A DNA stretch of 64,000 bases from Rathayibacter sp. Leaf185 (GCF_001423885.1 NZ_LMPP01000009.1:153633-217632); one strand, 5' to 3'; positions 34,955 to 45,588 are shown, counted from the stretch's first letter. Notes: a model not told the origin generated them from the letters alone. Translations and numbers: made by a program.

Positions 34955-36142
34955 ATGGACAGCACGACCTTCGAGATCCTGGCAGCCGACTTCTACGGCT
35001 TCGAGGGACGGCTCACGAGCGACGAGAAGCAGCTCCTCGTCGGAGTCCGCGCCTTCCTCGAGGCCGAGGTGCGTCCGATCGCCGACGACTACTGGGAGCG
35101 CGCGGAGTTCCCGCGACACCTCATCCCGGGGATCCACTCCTCCGGCGTCATCGGGCTCTCGTGGCCGGAGACCCGGGCGGTCGAGAACTCAGCGGTGTTC
35201 CGCGGCTGGGTCGCGCTCGAGCTGGGCCGGGTGGATGCGGGCATCGCGACCTACGTCGGCGTGCAGAACGGACTCGTGATGGGCACCGTCGGTGTCGCCG
35301 GCTCCCCGCAGCAGCGCGCAGAGTGGCTCCCGAAGCTCGCCTCCGGCGAGGTGATCGGCGCGTTCGGGCTCACCGAGCCGCAGTCGGGCTCCGACTCGGC
35401 TCAGGGCCTGCGCACCACAGCCCGCCGCGAGGGCGACACCTGGATCCTCGACGGCGCCAAGCGCTGGATCGGCAATGCCACCTTCAGCGACGTGACCGTG
35501 ATCTGGGCGAAGGACGTCGCCGACGGCCAGGTGAAGGGCTTCCTCGTCCCGACCTCGACGCCCGGGTACCGCGCGACCGCGATCCTCCGCAAGCAGAGCC
35601 TGCGCACCGTGCAGAACGCCGACATCGTGCTCGAGGGCGTCGCGGTTCCGGAGTCGCTGCGGCTGCAGAACGCGAACTCCTTCCGCGACACCGCGAAGGT
35701 GCTGCGGCTGACGCGCGCCGAGGTCGCGTGGCAGGCGATCGGAGTCGCGATCGGCGCCTACGACGCGGCCCTGCGCTATGCACGCGAGCGGGTCCAGTTC
35801 GGCAAGCCGCTGGTCGAGCACCAGCTCGTGCAGGATCTGCTGGTGAAGAGCATCGGCAACATCACGGCGAGCATCGCCCTCGCGACGCGCGTCTCCGAGA
35901 TGCTCGACGACGACGAGCAGCGCGACGAGCACTCCGCCCTCGCCAAGGCGTACACGACCAGCCGGATGCGAGAGACCGTCGCGTGGTGCCGCGAGGTGAT
36001 GGGCGGCAACGGCATCGTCCTCGACTACGGCGTCGCCCGCTTCTTCGCCGATGCGGAGGCGCTCTACTCGTACGAGGGCACCCGGGAGATGAACACCCTC
36101 ATCGTCGGTCGCGCCATCACCGGCAGCGCGGCGTTCGTCTGA
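34955..36142 (+). CDS. Glutaryl-CoA dehydrogenase-like acyl-CoA dehydrogenase
   Basis: This 395-residue FAD enzyme has an N-terminal helical domain, the FGLTEPQSGSDS flavin-site segment at about 133-144, and a C-terminal helical domain. That domain ends AEALYSYEGTREMNTLIVGRAITG, where the glutamate of YEGT is the expected catalytic base in the glutaryl-CoA dehydrogenase branch. The ATG at 34955 follows a GGAG-rich stretch. It stands alone, divergent from manA, and has no obvious link to the polysaccharide genes that begin next to it. Confidence 0.85.
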   Translation: MDSTTFEILAADFYGFEGRLTSDEKQLLVGVRAFLEAEVRPIADDYWERAEFPRHLIPGIHSSGVIGLSWPETRAVENSAVFRGWVALELGRVDAGIATYVGVQNGLVMGTVGVAGSPQQRAEWLPKLASGEVIGAFGLTEPQSGSDSAQGLRTTARREGDTWILDGAKRWIGNATFSDVTVIWAKDVADGQVKGFLVPTSTPGYRATAILRKQSLRTVQNADIVLEGVAVPESLRLQNANSFRDTAKVLRLTRAEVAWQAIGVAIGAYDAALRYARERVQFGKPLVEHQLVQDLLVKSIGNITASIALATRVSEMLDDDEQRDEHSALAKAYTTSRMRETVAWCREVMGGNGIVLDYGVARFFADAEALYSYEGTREMNTLIVGRAITGSAAFV

Positions 36143-36165
36143 GCCGGTCCGACCCGCCCGCTCCC

Positions 36166-36171
36166 TAGACT
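36166..36171 (+). promoter_or_regulatory. -10 hexamer TAGACT of the first O-antigen-ligase-like gene (leaderless)
   Basis: TAGACT ends 7 bases before the ATG at 36179, with no ribosome site. A nearly identical string, TAGGCTGATCGCC, lies upstream of the gene at 55451. Confidence 0.45.
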
Positions 36172-36178
36172 GATCGCC

Positions 36179-37525
36179 ATGATCCGTCGCGCCGCGCCCG
36201 CTGCTCCTCGAGCACTCGCGGTGGCGGTGCTCACCGTCATGATGGGCGGTCAAGCGCTGCGCAACCTGCTCGGCTGGTGGGGGTGGGGGGTCGTCGTCGC
36301 GGCGCTGCTCGTCGCCCTGGTGGTGCTGGTCCTCCGCGAGCGCCCGCGCCTGCGCTGGAGCCGCACCCCGAAGTCGCTCGTGGCCTTCCTCGCCCTCGCC
36401 GTGCTGTCGCAGCTGTGGTCGGCCTATCCGGGTGCCAGCGCGATCGGCGTCGTCGCGCAGCTCGCGACGACGTTCGGCGGCGTGGTGCTCGCCCTGACCC
36501 TCGGCGTCGCCTCCTTCGTCACCGCTCTCGGGCGGGCGCTGCGGATCACCGTCGGCCTCTCCCTCCTGTTCGAGCTGGTGATCGCGGTCGTCGTGCGCCA
36601 GCCCGTGCTCCCGCTCGTCATCGACCTGCCGAGCGGGCGCATTCCCGACGCGTTCTACTGGTCGCTCGCCGGCCTCTTCACGGGCGAGCCGATCCAGGGC
36701 ATCGTCGGCAACCGGAACCTGCTGGGGTTCATCGCGCTGCTCGGGCTGGTCGTCGTCGCGATCGAGCTGGCCGCGCGGAGCATCGGCCGGCGCTGGGGCG
36801 CGGTCTGGGTCGTGCTCTTCGCCGCGACCCTCCTGCTCACCCGGTCCTCCACCGTTCTCCTGGGCCTCGTCGCGGTCGCGCTGGCGGCGGCCTTCGCCCT
36901 CTGGGCCCGGCGCCGAGGCGAGTCGGGGCGGCGTCCGGTCTACGCCACCGCGCTCGGGGTGGTCGTCGTCGCCGTGGTCGGCACGGTCGTCGGCTGGAGC
37001 TCACTCCTCGGACTCCTCGGCAAGAGCGACGACGCGACCGGTCGGCTCGACATCTGGCGCTCCGTCTGGGGGCTCGCCTCCGAGCGACCGGTGCTGGGCT
37101 GGGGCTGGGTCAGCTACTGGGCTCCGTGGGCCGCTCCGTTCGACACCCTCGCCGAGCGCAAGGGTGTGCTCTACCTCCAGGCCCACGACGCGTGGCTCGA
37201 CGTCTGGTTCCAGCTCGGGCTCGTCGGCCTCGTCCTCTTCGTCGCACTGGCCGCCTCCGCTCTCTGGCGCTCCTGGTTCCGCGCGGTCGACCGCCCTCGA
37301 CGCAGCGCCACCACGACCCTCCCCTACTCGGCGACGTCGCTCGCGCCGCTCCTGCTGAGCGTCGCGCTCCTCGCCCAGTCGCTCTTCGAGAGCAGGATCC
37401 TGATCGAGGGAGGCTGGCTCCTGCTGGTCGCGATCGCCGTCCTGACCAAGCAGCCCGCCAACGAGTCGGAGGAGGCGCTCACCGCAGAGCCCCTCCCCCT
37501 CGTCGCCGACCGCTCAGGTCGATGA
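36179..37525 (+). CDS. O-antigen ligase-like membrane protein (WaaL/Wzy type) 1
   Basis: This 448-residue protein has about eleven hydrophobic segments and one large loop (about 325-355) that carries RPVLGWGWVSYWAPW followed by a histidine (QAHDAWLDVW), the pattern of WaaL/Wzy-type ligases and polymerases. IQGIVGNRNLLGF in the middle is shared with the next protein. Such enzymes join or polymerise lipid-linked glycans on the outer face of the membrane. It overlaps its paralogue by four bases. Donor and acceptor are unknown. Confidence 0.82.
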   Translation: MIRRAAPAAPRALAVAVLTVMMGGQALRNLLGWWGWGVVVAALLVALVVLVLRERPRLRWSRTPKSLVAFLALAVLSQLWSAYPGASAIGVVAQLATTFGGVVLALTLGVASFVTALGRALRITVGLSLLFELVIAVVVRQPVLPLVIDLPSGRIPDAFYWSLAGLFTGEPIQGIVGNRNLLGFIALLGLVVVAIELAARSIGRRWGAVWVVLFAATLLLTRSSTVLLGLVAVALAAAFALWARRRGESGRRPVYATALGVVVVAVVGTVVGWSSLLGLLGKSDDATGRLDIWRSVWGLASERPVLGWGWVSYWAPWAAPFDTLAERKGVLYLQAHDAWLDVWFQLGLVGLVLFVALAASALWRSWFRAVDRPRRSATTTLPYSATSLAPLLLSVALLAQSLFESRILIEGGWLLLVAIAVLTKQPANESEEALTAEPLPLVADRSGR

Positions 37526-38805
37526 GCGATCGGACGCCGTCCGCGCTCCCGGCCTCCCTCGCGGCCGCCCTCGTCTCGCCGCAGTTCGCTGCGGCGCTCG
37601 CGCAGACCTCCCTGGTGGTCGTGCTCTGCGCTCCCGCCGTCCGCGGCGTCCTCGGCTGGCCCGGCTACATCGCGGCGATCGCGAGCCTGACGATCCTCGC
37701 CGGCGGCATGCTGGTCCTGCGCCGGGGAACGCTCGACTGGGAGGGGCTGCTGCCCACGAGCATCCTGGTGTTCCTCGGCTGGATCGGGCTGAGCGTGCTC
37801 TGGAGCGGCTACCAGTGGGCGACGGTCTCGAGCGTGGCGTACCAGTTCGCGCTCGCCTTCCTCGCGATCGCGATCGGCCTCACCCGCGACATCATCCAGA
37901 TCATCCGCGCGGTCGGCGATGTGATGCGCGTCGTCCTGATCGCCTCGCTCGCCGTCGAAGTGCTGGCGGGGGTGCTGATCGACCGCCCGCTGCGCTTCCT
38001 CGGCGTCGAGGGCCTGCTCGCCTCCGGCGGCCCGATCCAGGGCCTGGTCGGGACGCGGAACCAGCTCGGCCTGGTCTGCCTGCTCGCGATCGTCACCTTC
38101 TCGATCGAGCTCGTGACCCGCTCGCTGGCGCGCGGCCCGGCGATCGCCTCCATCGTCCTCGCCGCGCTGACGCTCCTGTTCACCCGCTCCGCCGTCAGCG
38201 CGGGTGTGCTGGTCGTGGCCGCCGTCGTCGCCCTCGCCCTGCGCTGGGTGCGGCGCGGCGACGGCACCCAGCGGCGCACCCGCCAGTACGTCACGCTGAG
38301 CGTCGCGGCCGCCGCTGCGCTGACGGCGTGGATCTTCCGCGCGAGGGTGATCGACCTGCTCAACGCGGGCAGCGAGTTCGAGTTCCGGGTCAGGCTCTGG
38401 GAGCAGGTGGGGAGGTTCTTCGACCTCGCCCCGATCATCGGCTGGGGCTGGGTGGGCTACTGGCGCACCGACCTCTACCCGTTCACCGCCATCGACTACC
38501 TCTCGGGCCGCCGGCACTCGACGAGCCTGAACGCGGTCTTCGACGTGGCCCTGCAGGTCGGCGTCGTCGGGGTGGTGCTCTTCCTCGTCCTCATCGGGCT
38601 CGCGCTGTGGCGCTCGTGGCTGATCGCCTCCGAGCGCAAGGCCGTCGTGCACGTCTGGCCCGTCCTGGTGCTCACGGTGCTCATCGTGACCGGCCTCGCC
38701 GAGAGCTCGATCCTCCTCGATGCCGGCTGGCTGCTCGTGGTGGTCTGCGCGATGCGCGCCGCGCAGGGGCTCAGCTGGCGGCGCCTCCTGCATCCGCGCG
38801 ACTGA
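37522..38805 (+). CDS. O-antigen ligase-like membrane protein (WaaL/Wzy type) 2
   Basis: This 427-residue polytopic protein is a paralogue of the one just upstream. It has IQGLVGTRNQLGL in the middle and the large-loop motif IIGWGWVGYWRTD followed by RRHSTSLNAVFDVALQVG. The ATG at 37522 overlaps the upstream stop (ATGA), so the two are co-translated and may act as a pair. It ends seven bases before the convergent GT4 stop, leaving no room for a terminator. Function assigned from fold only. Confidence 0.82.
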   Translation: MSDRTPSALPASLAAALVSPQFAAALAQTSLVVVLCAPAVRGVLGWPGYIAAIASLTILAGGMLVLRRGTLDWEGLLPTSILVFLGWIGLSVLWSGYQWATVSSVAYQFALAFLAIAIGLTRDIIQIIRAVGDVMRVVLIASLAVEVLAGVLIDRPLRFLGVEGLLASGGPIQGLVGTRNQLGLVCLLAIVTFSIELVTRSLARGPAIASIVLAALTLLFTRSAVSAGVLVVAAVVALALRWVRRGDGTQRRTRQYVTLSVAAAAALTAWIFRARVIDLLNAGSEFEFRVRLWEQVGRFFDLAPIIGWGWVGYWRTDLYPFTAIDYLSGRRHSTSLNAVFDVALQVGVVGVVLFLVLIGLALWRSWLIASERKAVVHVWPVLVLTVLIVTGLAESSILLDAGWLLVVVCAMRAAQGLSWRRLLHPRD

Positions 38806-38811
38806 CGCGCC

Positions 38812-39918
38812 TCACCTTCGGCCCCGGCGGCGCTCCGCCACGGCGCGGAACACGGCCAGGTGCTCCTCGCGGCAGCGCTCCCAGCTGAAGCTGCGGGCGC
38901 GCTCGACCCCGAGCGGGCCGAGCTCGCCGCCGCGGCGGATCGCCTCGAGGATCCCGTCGGCGATCGAGCGCGGGTCCAGCGGGTCGACGTAGACGGCCGC
39001 GTCCCCGCAGATCTCCGGCAGCGAGCCGGCGTCGGAGGCGGCGACCGGGCATCCCGAGGCCATCGCCTCGATCGGCGGGAAGCCGAACCCCTCGTACAGG
39101 CTCGGGAACGCGAGCACCGCGGCCCGGCGGTAGAGCTCGGCGAGCGCCTCGTCGTCGACGTGCCCGCGCCAGTCGACGAAGTCGGGCAGCGGACCGAGCC
39201 GATCCAGATCTCCGCCCGTCAGCACGAGACGCAGGGGATGCCCCTCCGCGCGGAGCAGGCGCATCGCCTCGAACAGCCGCGCGTGGTTCTTGTGCGGCCA
39301 GGCGCGCGCCGGGTAGAAGACGAAGGCGTCCCGCTCCCCCAGGTTCGGGCGGAACCGCTCGGTGTCGACGCCGAGGTGCGAGACGTGGACGCGCTCCTCC
39401 GGGATCCCGAGGAGGTCGACGATACGGCCCTTCGTGAAGGCGCTGATGGTGATCACGGCATCGGCGCGGCGCGCGGTCGCCTCATAGGCGATCCTCCGGA
39501 ACACGCGCTCGACGCGCGGGAAGAGCTGCGGCAGATCGCGGTGCTGCAGATCGAAGACCATCTGCACGTGCCCCTGCCTGCGCGAGGGGTAGGGCAGCGG
39601 CACCGTGAAGGGGAAGTAGAGCGTTTCGTCGCGACCCAGCAGACGCCGCAGCCGGAGCGTGCGGAGCACCGCCTGCAGCATCCCGATCGCGCGCCGCCGG
39701 TGCCCCGCGCCGCTGACCACGCCCTGCGCGACGATCTCGGGGACGCCCTCGCTGAAACCGCGCGCGTTCTCGGGGACGAGCGCGCGCACGCGCAGCCCCT
39801 CCTCTCCCTCTCGCGGCACCAGGAGGCGCGTGAGCGCCCGCGCATAGGTCTCGCCGCCGCCCATCCCGCCGGGGTCGACGGTGAGAACGGCGAGGGTGAC
39901 GGGCAGGTTCTCGGGCAT
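38812..39918 (-). CDS. GT4-family glycosyltransferase (mannosyltransferase-like)
   Basis: This 368-residue cytosolic GT-B enzyme has [22 protein letters not shown] near the start, [22 protein letters not shown] in the second domain and the donor-site segment [22 protein letters not shown] with the E-x7-E pattern. Together with GDP-sugar genes next door, a GDP-mannose or GDP-deoxyhexose donor is plausible but unproven. The ATG at 39918 was chosen over upstream codons because homology-like sequence begins there. It is divergent from gmd. Confidence 0.82.
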   Translation of the reverse strand: MPENLPVTLAVLTVDPGGMGGGETYARALTRLLVPREGEEGLRVRALVPENARGFSEGVPEIVAQGVVSGAGHRRRAIGMLQAVLRTLRLRRLLGRDETLYFPFTVPLPYPSRRQGHVQMVFDLQHRDLPQLFPRVERVFRRIAYEATARRADAVITISAFTKGRIVDLLGIPEERVHVSHLGVDTERFRPNLGERDAFVFYPARAWPHKNHARLFEAMRLLRAEGHPLRLVLTGGDLDRLGPLPDFVDWRGHVDDEALAELYRRAAVLAFPSLYEGFGFPPIEAMASGCPVAASDAGSLPEICGDAAVYVDPLDPRSIADGILEAIRRGGELGPLGVERARSFSWERCREEHLAVFRAVAERRRGRR

Positions 39919-40061
39919 GGCGTCCAATCGCGTCGAGCGTGCGTGGGGCGGCCGGGTCGATCCGGTGTCCCGACCGCTCCCGAGCCGGGTCAGGATACCC
40001 GCGCGGTCCCCCGCCGAGCACCCGGCCGAAGCGCCACCGGGCGCCGCCCCGGGCCGGATCC

Positions 40062-40090
40062 CCGGCCTCCGGGAGGCCGGTGGGTAGTAT
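40062..40090 (+). promoter_or_regulatory. gmd promoter: TAGTAT -10 preceded by a 9-bp perfect dyad
   Basis: TAGTAT at 40085-40090 is a good -10. In the -35 position lies CCGGCCTCC-G-GGAGGCCGG (40062-40080), a perfect inverted repeat. Since the flanking genes are divergent, a terminator is not expected here, and a repressor operator is a reasonable reading. The leader to the GTG at 40133 would be about 36 bases. Confidence 0.5.
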
Positions 40091-40132
40091 GTAGCCCGCT
40101 TGTCATCGACCCACGACGAAACGGACCACCAC

Positions 40133-41116
<984 letters not shown>

Positions 41117-41121
41117 CCGCC

Positions 41122-42081
41122 GTGCCGGTCGCCTTCGTCACCGGGGCGAGCGGGCAGGACGGGGGCTACCTCGTCGAGCGCCTGCTCGCCGACGGGTGGG
41201 ACGTCGCTGCCCTCGTGCGCGGAGGGGACGACTCGTCGCTCCCCTCCGCCGTCCGCCCCTTCGAGGGCGACCTCCGCGACGCGGACGGCCTCGGCCGCGC
41301 GGTCGCGGCGTCGGCACCCGACACGGTCTTCCACCTCGCGGGCATCTCCTCCGTGGCGCTGTCGTGGAAGGAGCCGGTGCTGACCGCCGAGGTCACCGGC
41401 ACCGCGGTCGCAGCGCTCCTCGAGGCCTCGCTCGCGCTCCAGGAGTCGTCGGGGCGCGAGGTCCGCTTCGTGCAGGCCTCCTCCTCCGAGATCTTCGGAG
41501 CCGCCACCGAGAACCCGCAGACGGAGTCGACACCGATCCGCCCGGTCTCGCCCTACGGCGCCGCGAAGGCGTTCGCGCACCACCTCGTCGGCGTCTACCG
41601 CGGCCGGGGCCTGCACGCCTCCTCGGCGATCCTCTACAACCATGAGTCGCCCCGCCGGCCCGACAGCTTCGTCACCCGCAAGATCACCGCAGGGGTCGCG
41701 GCCATCGCCGCCGGCGCGGCCGAGGAGCTCACCCTCGGCAACCTCGACGCCCGACGCGACTGGGGCTGGGCGCCCGATTACGTCGACGCCCTCGTCCGCG
41801 CCTCGCGCGCCGAGAAGGCCGATGACTACATCGTCGCCACCGGAGTCGCGCACTCCGTCCGCGAGTTCGTCGGCGCGGCCTTCGCCGCCGCCGGCATCTC
41901 CGACTGGGAGCACCGCGTGGTCATCGACCCGCGATTCGCCCGCCCTGTCGACGCCCCCGAGATGCGCGGAGACGCCTCCAAGGCCCGTGCGGCCCTCGGG
42001 TGGGCGCCGACCGTCGGCTTCGAGGACATCGTCGCGAGGATGGTCGAGAACGACCTCGAGCTCGCCCGACGCACCGGCTGA
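41122..42081 (+). CDS. Second GDP-mannose 4,6-dehydratase-like SDR
   Basis: This 319-residue SDR begins MPVAFVTGASGQDG and has S121, E123, Y145 and K149 in the usual positions. It keeps the GMD signature NHESPRRPDSFVTRKI, so by motif it belongs with dehydratases rather than the known reductases. A partner reductase (Rmd or Fcl) is expected after Gmd but no clear one is present, so this protein could have taken on that role; this is inference. It starts five bases after the gmd stop. Confidence 0.82.
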   Translation: MPVAFVTGASGQDGGYLVERLLADGWDVAALVRGGDDSSLPSAVRPFEGDLRDADGLGRAVAASAPDTVFHLAGISSVALSWKEPVLTAEVTGTAVAALLEASLALQESSGREVRFVQASSSEIFGAATENPQTESTPIRPVSPYGAAKAFAHHLVGVYRGRGLHASSAILYNHESPRRPDSFVTRKITAGVAAIAAGAAEELTLGNLDARRDWGWAPDYVDALVRASRAEKADDYIVATGVAHSVREFVGAAFAAAGISDWEHRVVIDPRFARPVDAPEMRGDASKARAALGWAPTVGFEDIVARMVENDLELARRTG

Positions 42082-42134
42082 TGCGGCCACTGCCCCGCCC
42101 CGCGCCGCCCCCTCGGCGTTCCGGAGCGGGTACG

Positions 42135-42140
42135 TACAAT
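42135..42140 (+). promoter_or_regulatory. Candidate -10 TACAAT ahead of the Wzm-type gene
   Basis: TACAAT lies 41 bases before the ATG at 42182, giving a leader of about 35 bases that ends in a GGGAG ribosome site. No convincing -35 is seen. Confidence 0.35.
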
Positions 42141-42181
42141 GATCTGGCTGCCGCCACGGCAGTGCTATGGCTGGGAGACCG

Positions 42182-43153
42182 ATGAGCACCAGGAATTCGA
42201 CGATCACGCGCGCGGTCGACCGCGTCGACGCGATCGCTCGCGAGCCCTTCCACCAGAGCGGCACGCAGCCGGGCGTGAAGAGCCGGAGCGGATTCGTCTC
42301 GTCCCTCGTCGACATCTTCAAGCACCGCGAGCTCCTGAAGCTCCTCGTGAACCGCGAGCTGAAGCAGCGCTACAAGGACTCGAGCCTCGGCTTCCTCTGG
42401 ACGCTGATCCGTCCGCTGGTGATGCTCGCCATCTACTACATCGCGATCGGCCAGTTCCTCTCGGCGGCGCGCAACGTGCCCGAGTTCGCGATCTTCGTCT
42501 TCTCCGGTCTCACCATCTGGGGCCTCTTCGCCGAGATCGTGAGCAGCGGGACGGTCTCCATCCTGGGCAACGGCGGCCTGATCAAGAAGGTCTACCTCCC
42601 CCGCGAGATCTTCCCGATCGCGACGATCGGCTCCGCGCTGTTCAACTTCGCGGTGCAGTTCCTCGTGCTCATCGTCGGCGCCGTCCTGCTCGGCGGCATC
42701 GACATCAGCTGGAACCTGCTCTACATCCCGGCCGCGCTGGCCGTGGTCCTGGTCTACGGCCTCGCACTCGCGCTCGCCCTCTCGGCCCTCAACGTCTACC
42801 TCCGCGACGTGCAGTTCCTCGTCGAGGTCGGGATCCAGATCTTCTTCTGGCTCTCGCCGATCGTCTACGCCTGGGCCTTCGTGGCGCAGGCCGTCCCCGG
42901 ATGGGTCGCTCAGCTCTACCTGCTGAACCCGATGACGAACGCCGTCCTCGCCTTCCAGCGCGCGATCTGGTCGGCCGGCTCGCAGGAGAACAACCTCGGC
43001 ACCGCCGACGCCCCGATCATCGTGCCGCCCCAGCCCTGGCCCGGTCACATGGAGCTCCGCCTGCTCCTGATCTTCCTCGTCGGCGTCGTCCTGGTGTGGG
43101 TCGCCCACCGGATCTTCCGCCGCCTCGAGGGCAACTTCGCACAGGAGATCTGA
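42182..43153 (+). CDS. wzm: Polysaccharide ABC exporter permease (Wzm type)
   Basis: This 323-residue ABC-2 permease has a polar N-terminus, the KLLVNRELKQRYKDSSLGFLWTLIRPL amphipathic gate segment at about 53-80 and six membrane segments. Its form matches Wzm, TagG and RfbA-type exporters that move lipid-linked polysaccharide across the membrane. The ATG at 42182 has GGGAG upstream and is preferred over an ATG at 42167. The ATPase gene follows after three bases. Confidence 0.92.
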   Translation: MSTRNSTITRAVDRVDAIAREPFHQSGTQPGVKSRSGFVSSLVDIFKHRELLKLLVNRELKQRYKDSSLGFLWTLIRPLVMLAIYYIAIGQFLSAARNVPEFAIFVFSGLTIWGLFAEIVSSGTVSILGNGGLIKKVYLPREIFPIATIGSALFNFAVQFLVLIVGAVLLGGIDISWNLLYIPAALAVVLVYGLALALALSALNVYLRDVQFLVEVGIQIFFWLSPIVYAWAFVAQAVPGWVAQLYLLNPMTNAVLAFQRAIWSAGSQENNLGTADAPIIVPPQPWPGHMELRLLLIFLVGVVLVWVAHRIFRRLEGNFAQEI

Positions 43154-43156
43154 GCC

Positions 43157-44443
43157 ATGACCCTCGACATCCAGGCCCCGACCGAGCCCGACTCGGCGGC
43201 GATGCCCACCATCATCCGCGTGCAGAACGCCTCGAAGCGCTTCGTGATCCGCAAGGACAAGAGCATCAAGGAGCGCATCGTCAACTTCGGGCGCGGCAAG
43301 CAGCACCGCGACGACTTCTGGGCTCTGCGCGACATCGACCTCGAGATCCCGCTGGGGTCGACGGTCGGCCTGATCGGAGCGAACGGCTCGGGCAAGAGCA
43401 CCCTGCTGAAGCTCATCGGCGGCATCATCCAGCCGACGACGGGCACGGTCGAGCGCCGCGGGCGCCTGGCGGCCCTGCTCGAGCTCGGCGCGGGCTTCCA
43501 CCCCGACCTCACCGGCCGCGAGAACGTCTTCCTGAACGGCGCGATCCTCGGTCTCTCGCGCAAGGAGCTCGAGGAGAAGTTCGACTCGATCGTCGACTTC
43601 TCCGAGATCGCCGACTTCATCGACACGCAGGTGAAGTTCTACTCCTCGGGCATGTACGTGCGGCTCGCCTTCGCGATCGCCATCCACACCGACCCCGATC
43701 TCCTCCTCGTCGACGAGGTCCTCGCCGTCGGCGACGAGCCCTTCCAGCGCAAGTGCATGGACCGCATCCGCGCGTTCCAGCGCGCCGGCAAGACCATCGT
43801 CCTCGTGACCCACTCGCTCGAGCAGGTCGGCGAGCTGTGCGATCGCGCCATCGTCCTCGAGCACGGCAACGTCATCTACGACGGCGAGACCGCGCGCGGG
43901 CTCGAGGTGCTCCGCAACGGCTTCGAGTCGACCCGCCAGGAGCGCGTCGAGCGCGAGACCGCCGAGGCCATCGTCGAGGCGGAGGAGACCGGCGAAGAGG
44001 TCGAGCTGATCCAGCCGGCCGAGATCGTCTCGATCGAGCTCGACGGCGGGACCGTCGAGGAGGGCAACCGGACGCTGCGCCCGGGCGACGACCTCCGGAT
44101 CTCGGTGACGCTCCGCCCGCTCAGCAGCACGCCGCTGGAGCGCTGGTTCCTGGGCATCGGTGTCGACACTCCGATGGGACAGATCGTCTTCGGCACGAAC
44201 ACCATGCGCCTGGGCTTCGAGCACCCCCCGCTGACCGAGGAGACCACGGTCGTCTTCGATCTCCCCGACATCCGGTTCGGCGGTGGCACCTACGCCGTGC
44301 ACGCGTCGGCATCGACGCTCGGCAACGGCGAGTTCACCCGTGTGCCGGTCGGCGCGCGGTTCACCGTCGAGCGGAGCGACAAGCGGGTCGGTCTGGTCAG
44401 CGTCGCCGCCTCCGCGACCGTGGACGGGGTCACCCGGGCGTGA
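43157..44443 (+). CDS. wzt: Polysaccharide ABC exporter ATPase with C-terminal glycan-binding domain (Wzt type)
   Basis: This 428-residue protein has an ABC domain with Walker A GANGSGKST at 74-82, signature FYSSGMYVRLAFA, Walker B LLLVDEVLAVGD and switch VTHS. A charged linker rich in Glu follows. The C-terminal immunoglobulin-like domain at about 300-425 has LRISVTLRPL and FDLPDIRFGGGTYAVHASAS. In Wzt proteins this domain recognises the finished chain end, so chain termination may be sensed before export. Overlaps the next gene start (GTGA). Confidence 0.93.
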   Translation: MTLDIQAPTEPDSAAMPTIIRVQNASKRFVIRKDKSIKERIVNFGRGKQHRDDFWALRDIDLEIPLGSTVGLIGANGSGKSTLLKLIGGIIQPTTGTVERRGRLAALLELGAGFHPDLTGRENVFLNGAILGLSRKELEEKFDSIVDFSEIADFIDTQVKFYSSGMYVRLAFAIAIHTDPDLLLVDEVLAVGDEPFQRKCMDRIRAFQRAGKTIVLVTHSLEQVGELCDRAIVLEHGNVIYDGETARGLEVLRNGFESTRQERVERETAEAIVEAEETGEEVELIQPAEIVSIELDGGTVEEGNRTLRPGDDLRISVTLRPLSSTPLERWFLGIGVDTPMGQIVFGTNTMRLGFEHPPLTEETTVVFDLPDIRFGGGTYAVHASASTLGNGEFTRVPVGARFTVERSDKRVGLVSVAASATVDGVTRA

Positions 44444-45588
44444 GCCGGCGCCCGGTCCGCCTCGTCATCGATGCGACCCCCCTCGCCGCCGGCGCCCTCA
44501 CGGGTGTCGGGCACGTGCTCGTCGAGACCGTGACGGCCCTGATGGCTCCGGAGTTCGCGGACCGCGTCGAGGTCGTGCTGATCATGCCCGCCTCGGAGCG
44601 GGCCGCGGTCGCGAGGCACGCTCCCGCCGGAGCGCGCCTGCGCAGCGTTCCCCTCCCCCGGCGGGTCTACGGGTTGCTGACTCGCACCGGACTCCCGATC
44701 GACCTGCTCACCGGCAGAGGCGTCTACTTCTTCCCCAACTTCCGGAACTGGCGGACGATCAGCCCCTCGATCACCTTCCTGCACGATGTCTGCTTCGCGG
44801 TCGAGCCGGGTCTCGTGCCGGCCGATCGCCGTCGGACGCTGACCGCGAACGTCCCGCGCTGGCTCGCTCGCACGAGTCTCGTCGCGACGGGCACGCCGTC
44901 GGCCGCCGCGGAGATCACCACCCACCTCGGCGTCGACGAGTCGAGGATCCGGGTGCTCCCGACGACCGTCGACACCGCCGTGTTCCGCCCGAGGCCCGAG
45001 GCGGAGCGCACCGCCGTCGCTGCGCAGCTCGACCTCGATCGCTACGTGCTCTTCGTCGGGTCGATCGAGCCCCGGAAGAACCTGGCGCACCTCGTCCGCT
45101 CCTACGCGGCGGCCGAGCGCCCGGCGGGCCACACGCTCCTGCTCGTCGGCGCGAACGCCTGGGAGGACGACGACGTCCGCGAGGAGCTCGAGCGCGCAGT
45201 CGACTCCGGTGTCGACGCGAGGATCGCCGCGCAGCCCGTCTCGGACGCGATGATGCCCGCGCTGATGTCGGGCGCAGACGCCGTGGCGCTGGTCTCGCTC
45301 CACGAGGGCTTCGGTCTGCCCGCTCTCGAGGCGGTGGCGTCGGGGACCCCCGTCATCGCCTCCGACATCGCCGGGATCCGCGACGCCCTCGCGGGGCACG
45401 AGGACGCCGCGACCTTCGTCGACCCGCGATCGCAGCCCGAGCTCGTCGCGGCCCTCGAGGCCGCCGTGCGCGAGCCCCGTCGCGTCGAGCCCGGATCGGT
45501 ACGACCCTGGTCCGACGCGGCGGCCGCGCTGGTGCAGGCAGCGGAGGAGCTCGCCGGTCTCAGGCCGAGGTCGACCTCGCGCCCGTGA
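44440..45588 (+). CDS. GT4-family glycosyltransferase
   Basis: This 382-residue GT-B enzyme starts MSRRPVRLVIDATPLAAGALTGVGHVL. It has VLFVGSIEPRKNLAHLVRSY in the second domain and the donor motif LHEGFGLPALEAVASGTPVIASD. GTG 44440 overlaps the wzt stop, so gmd, SDR, wzm, wzt and this gene look like one operon. It probably extends the exported chain; donor unknown. Its 3' end overlaps the convergent glycosyltransferase gene by 29 bases. Confidence 0.85.
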   Translation: MSRRPVRLVIDATPLAAGALTGVGHVLVETVTALMAPEFADRVEVVLIMPASERAAVARHAPAGARLRSVPLPRRVYGLLTRTGLPIDLLTGRGVYFFPNFRNWRTISPSITFLHDVCFAVEPGLVPADRRRTLTANVPRWLARTSLVATGTPSAAAEITTHLGVDESRIRVLPTTVDTAVFRPRPEAERTAVAAQLDLDRYVLFVGSIEPRKNLAHLVRSYAAAERPAGHTLLLVGANAWEDDDVREELERAVDSGVDARIAAQPVSDAMMPALMSGADAVALVSLHEGFGLPALEAVASGTPVIASDIAGIRDALAGHEDAATFVDPRSQPELVAALEAAVREPRRVEPGSVRPWSDAAAALVQAAEELAGLRPRSTSRP

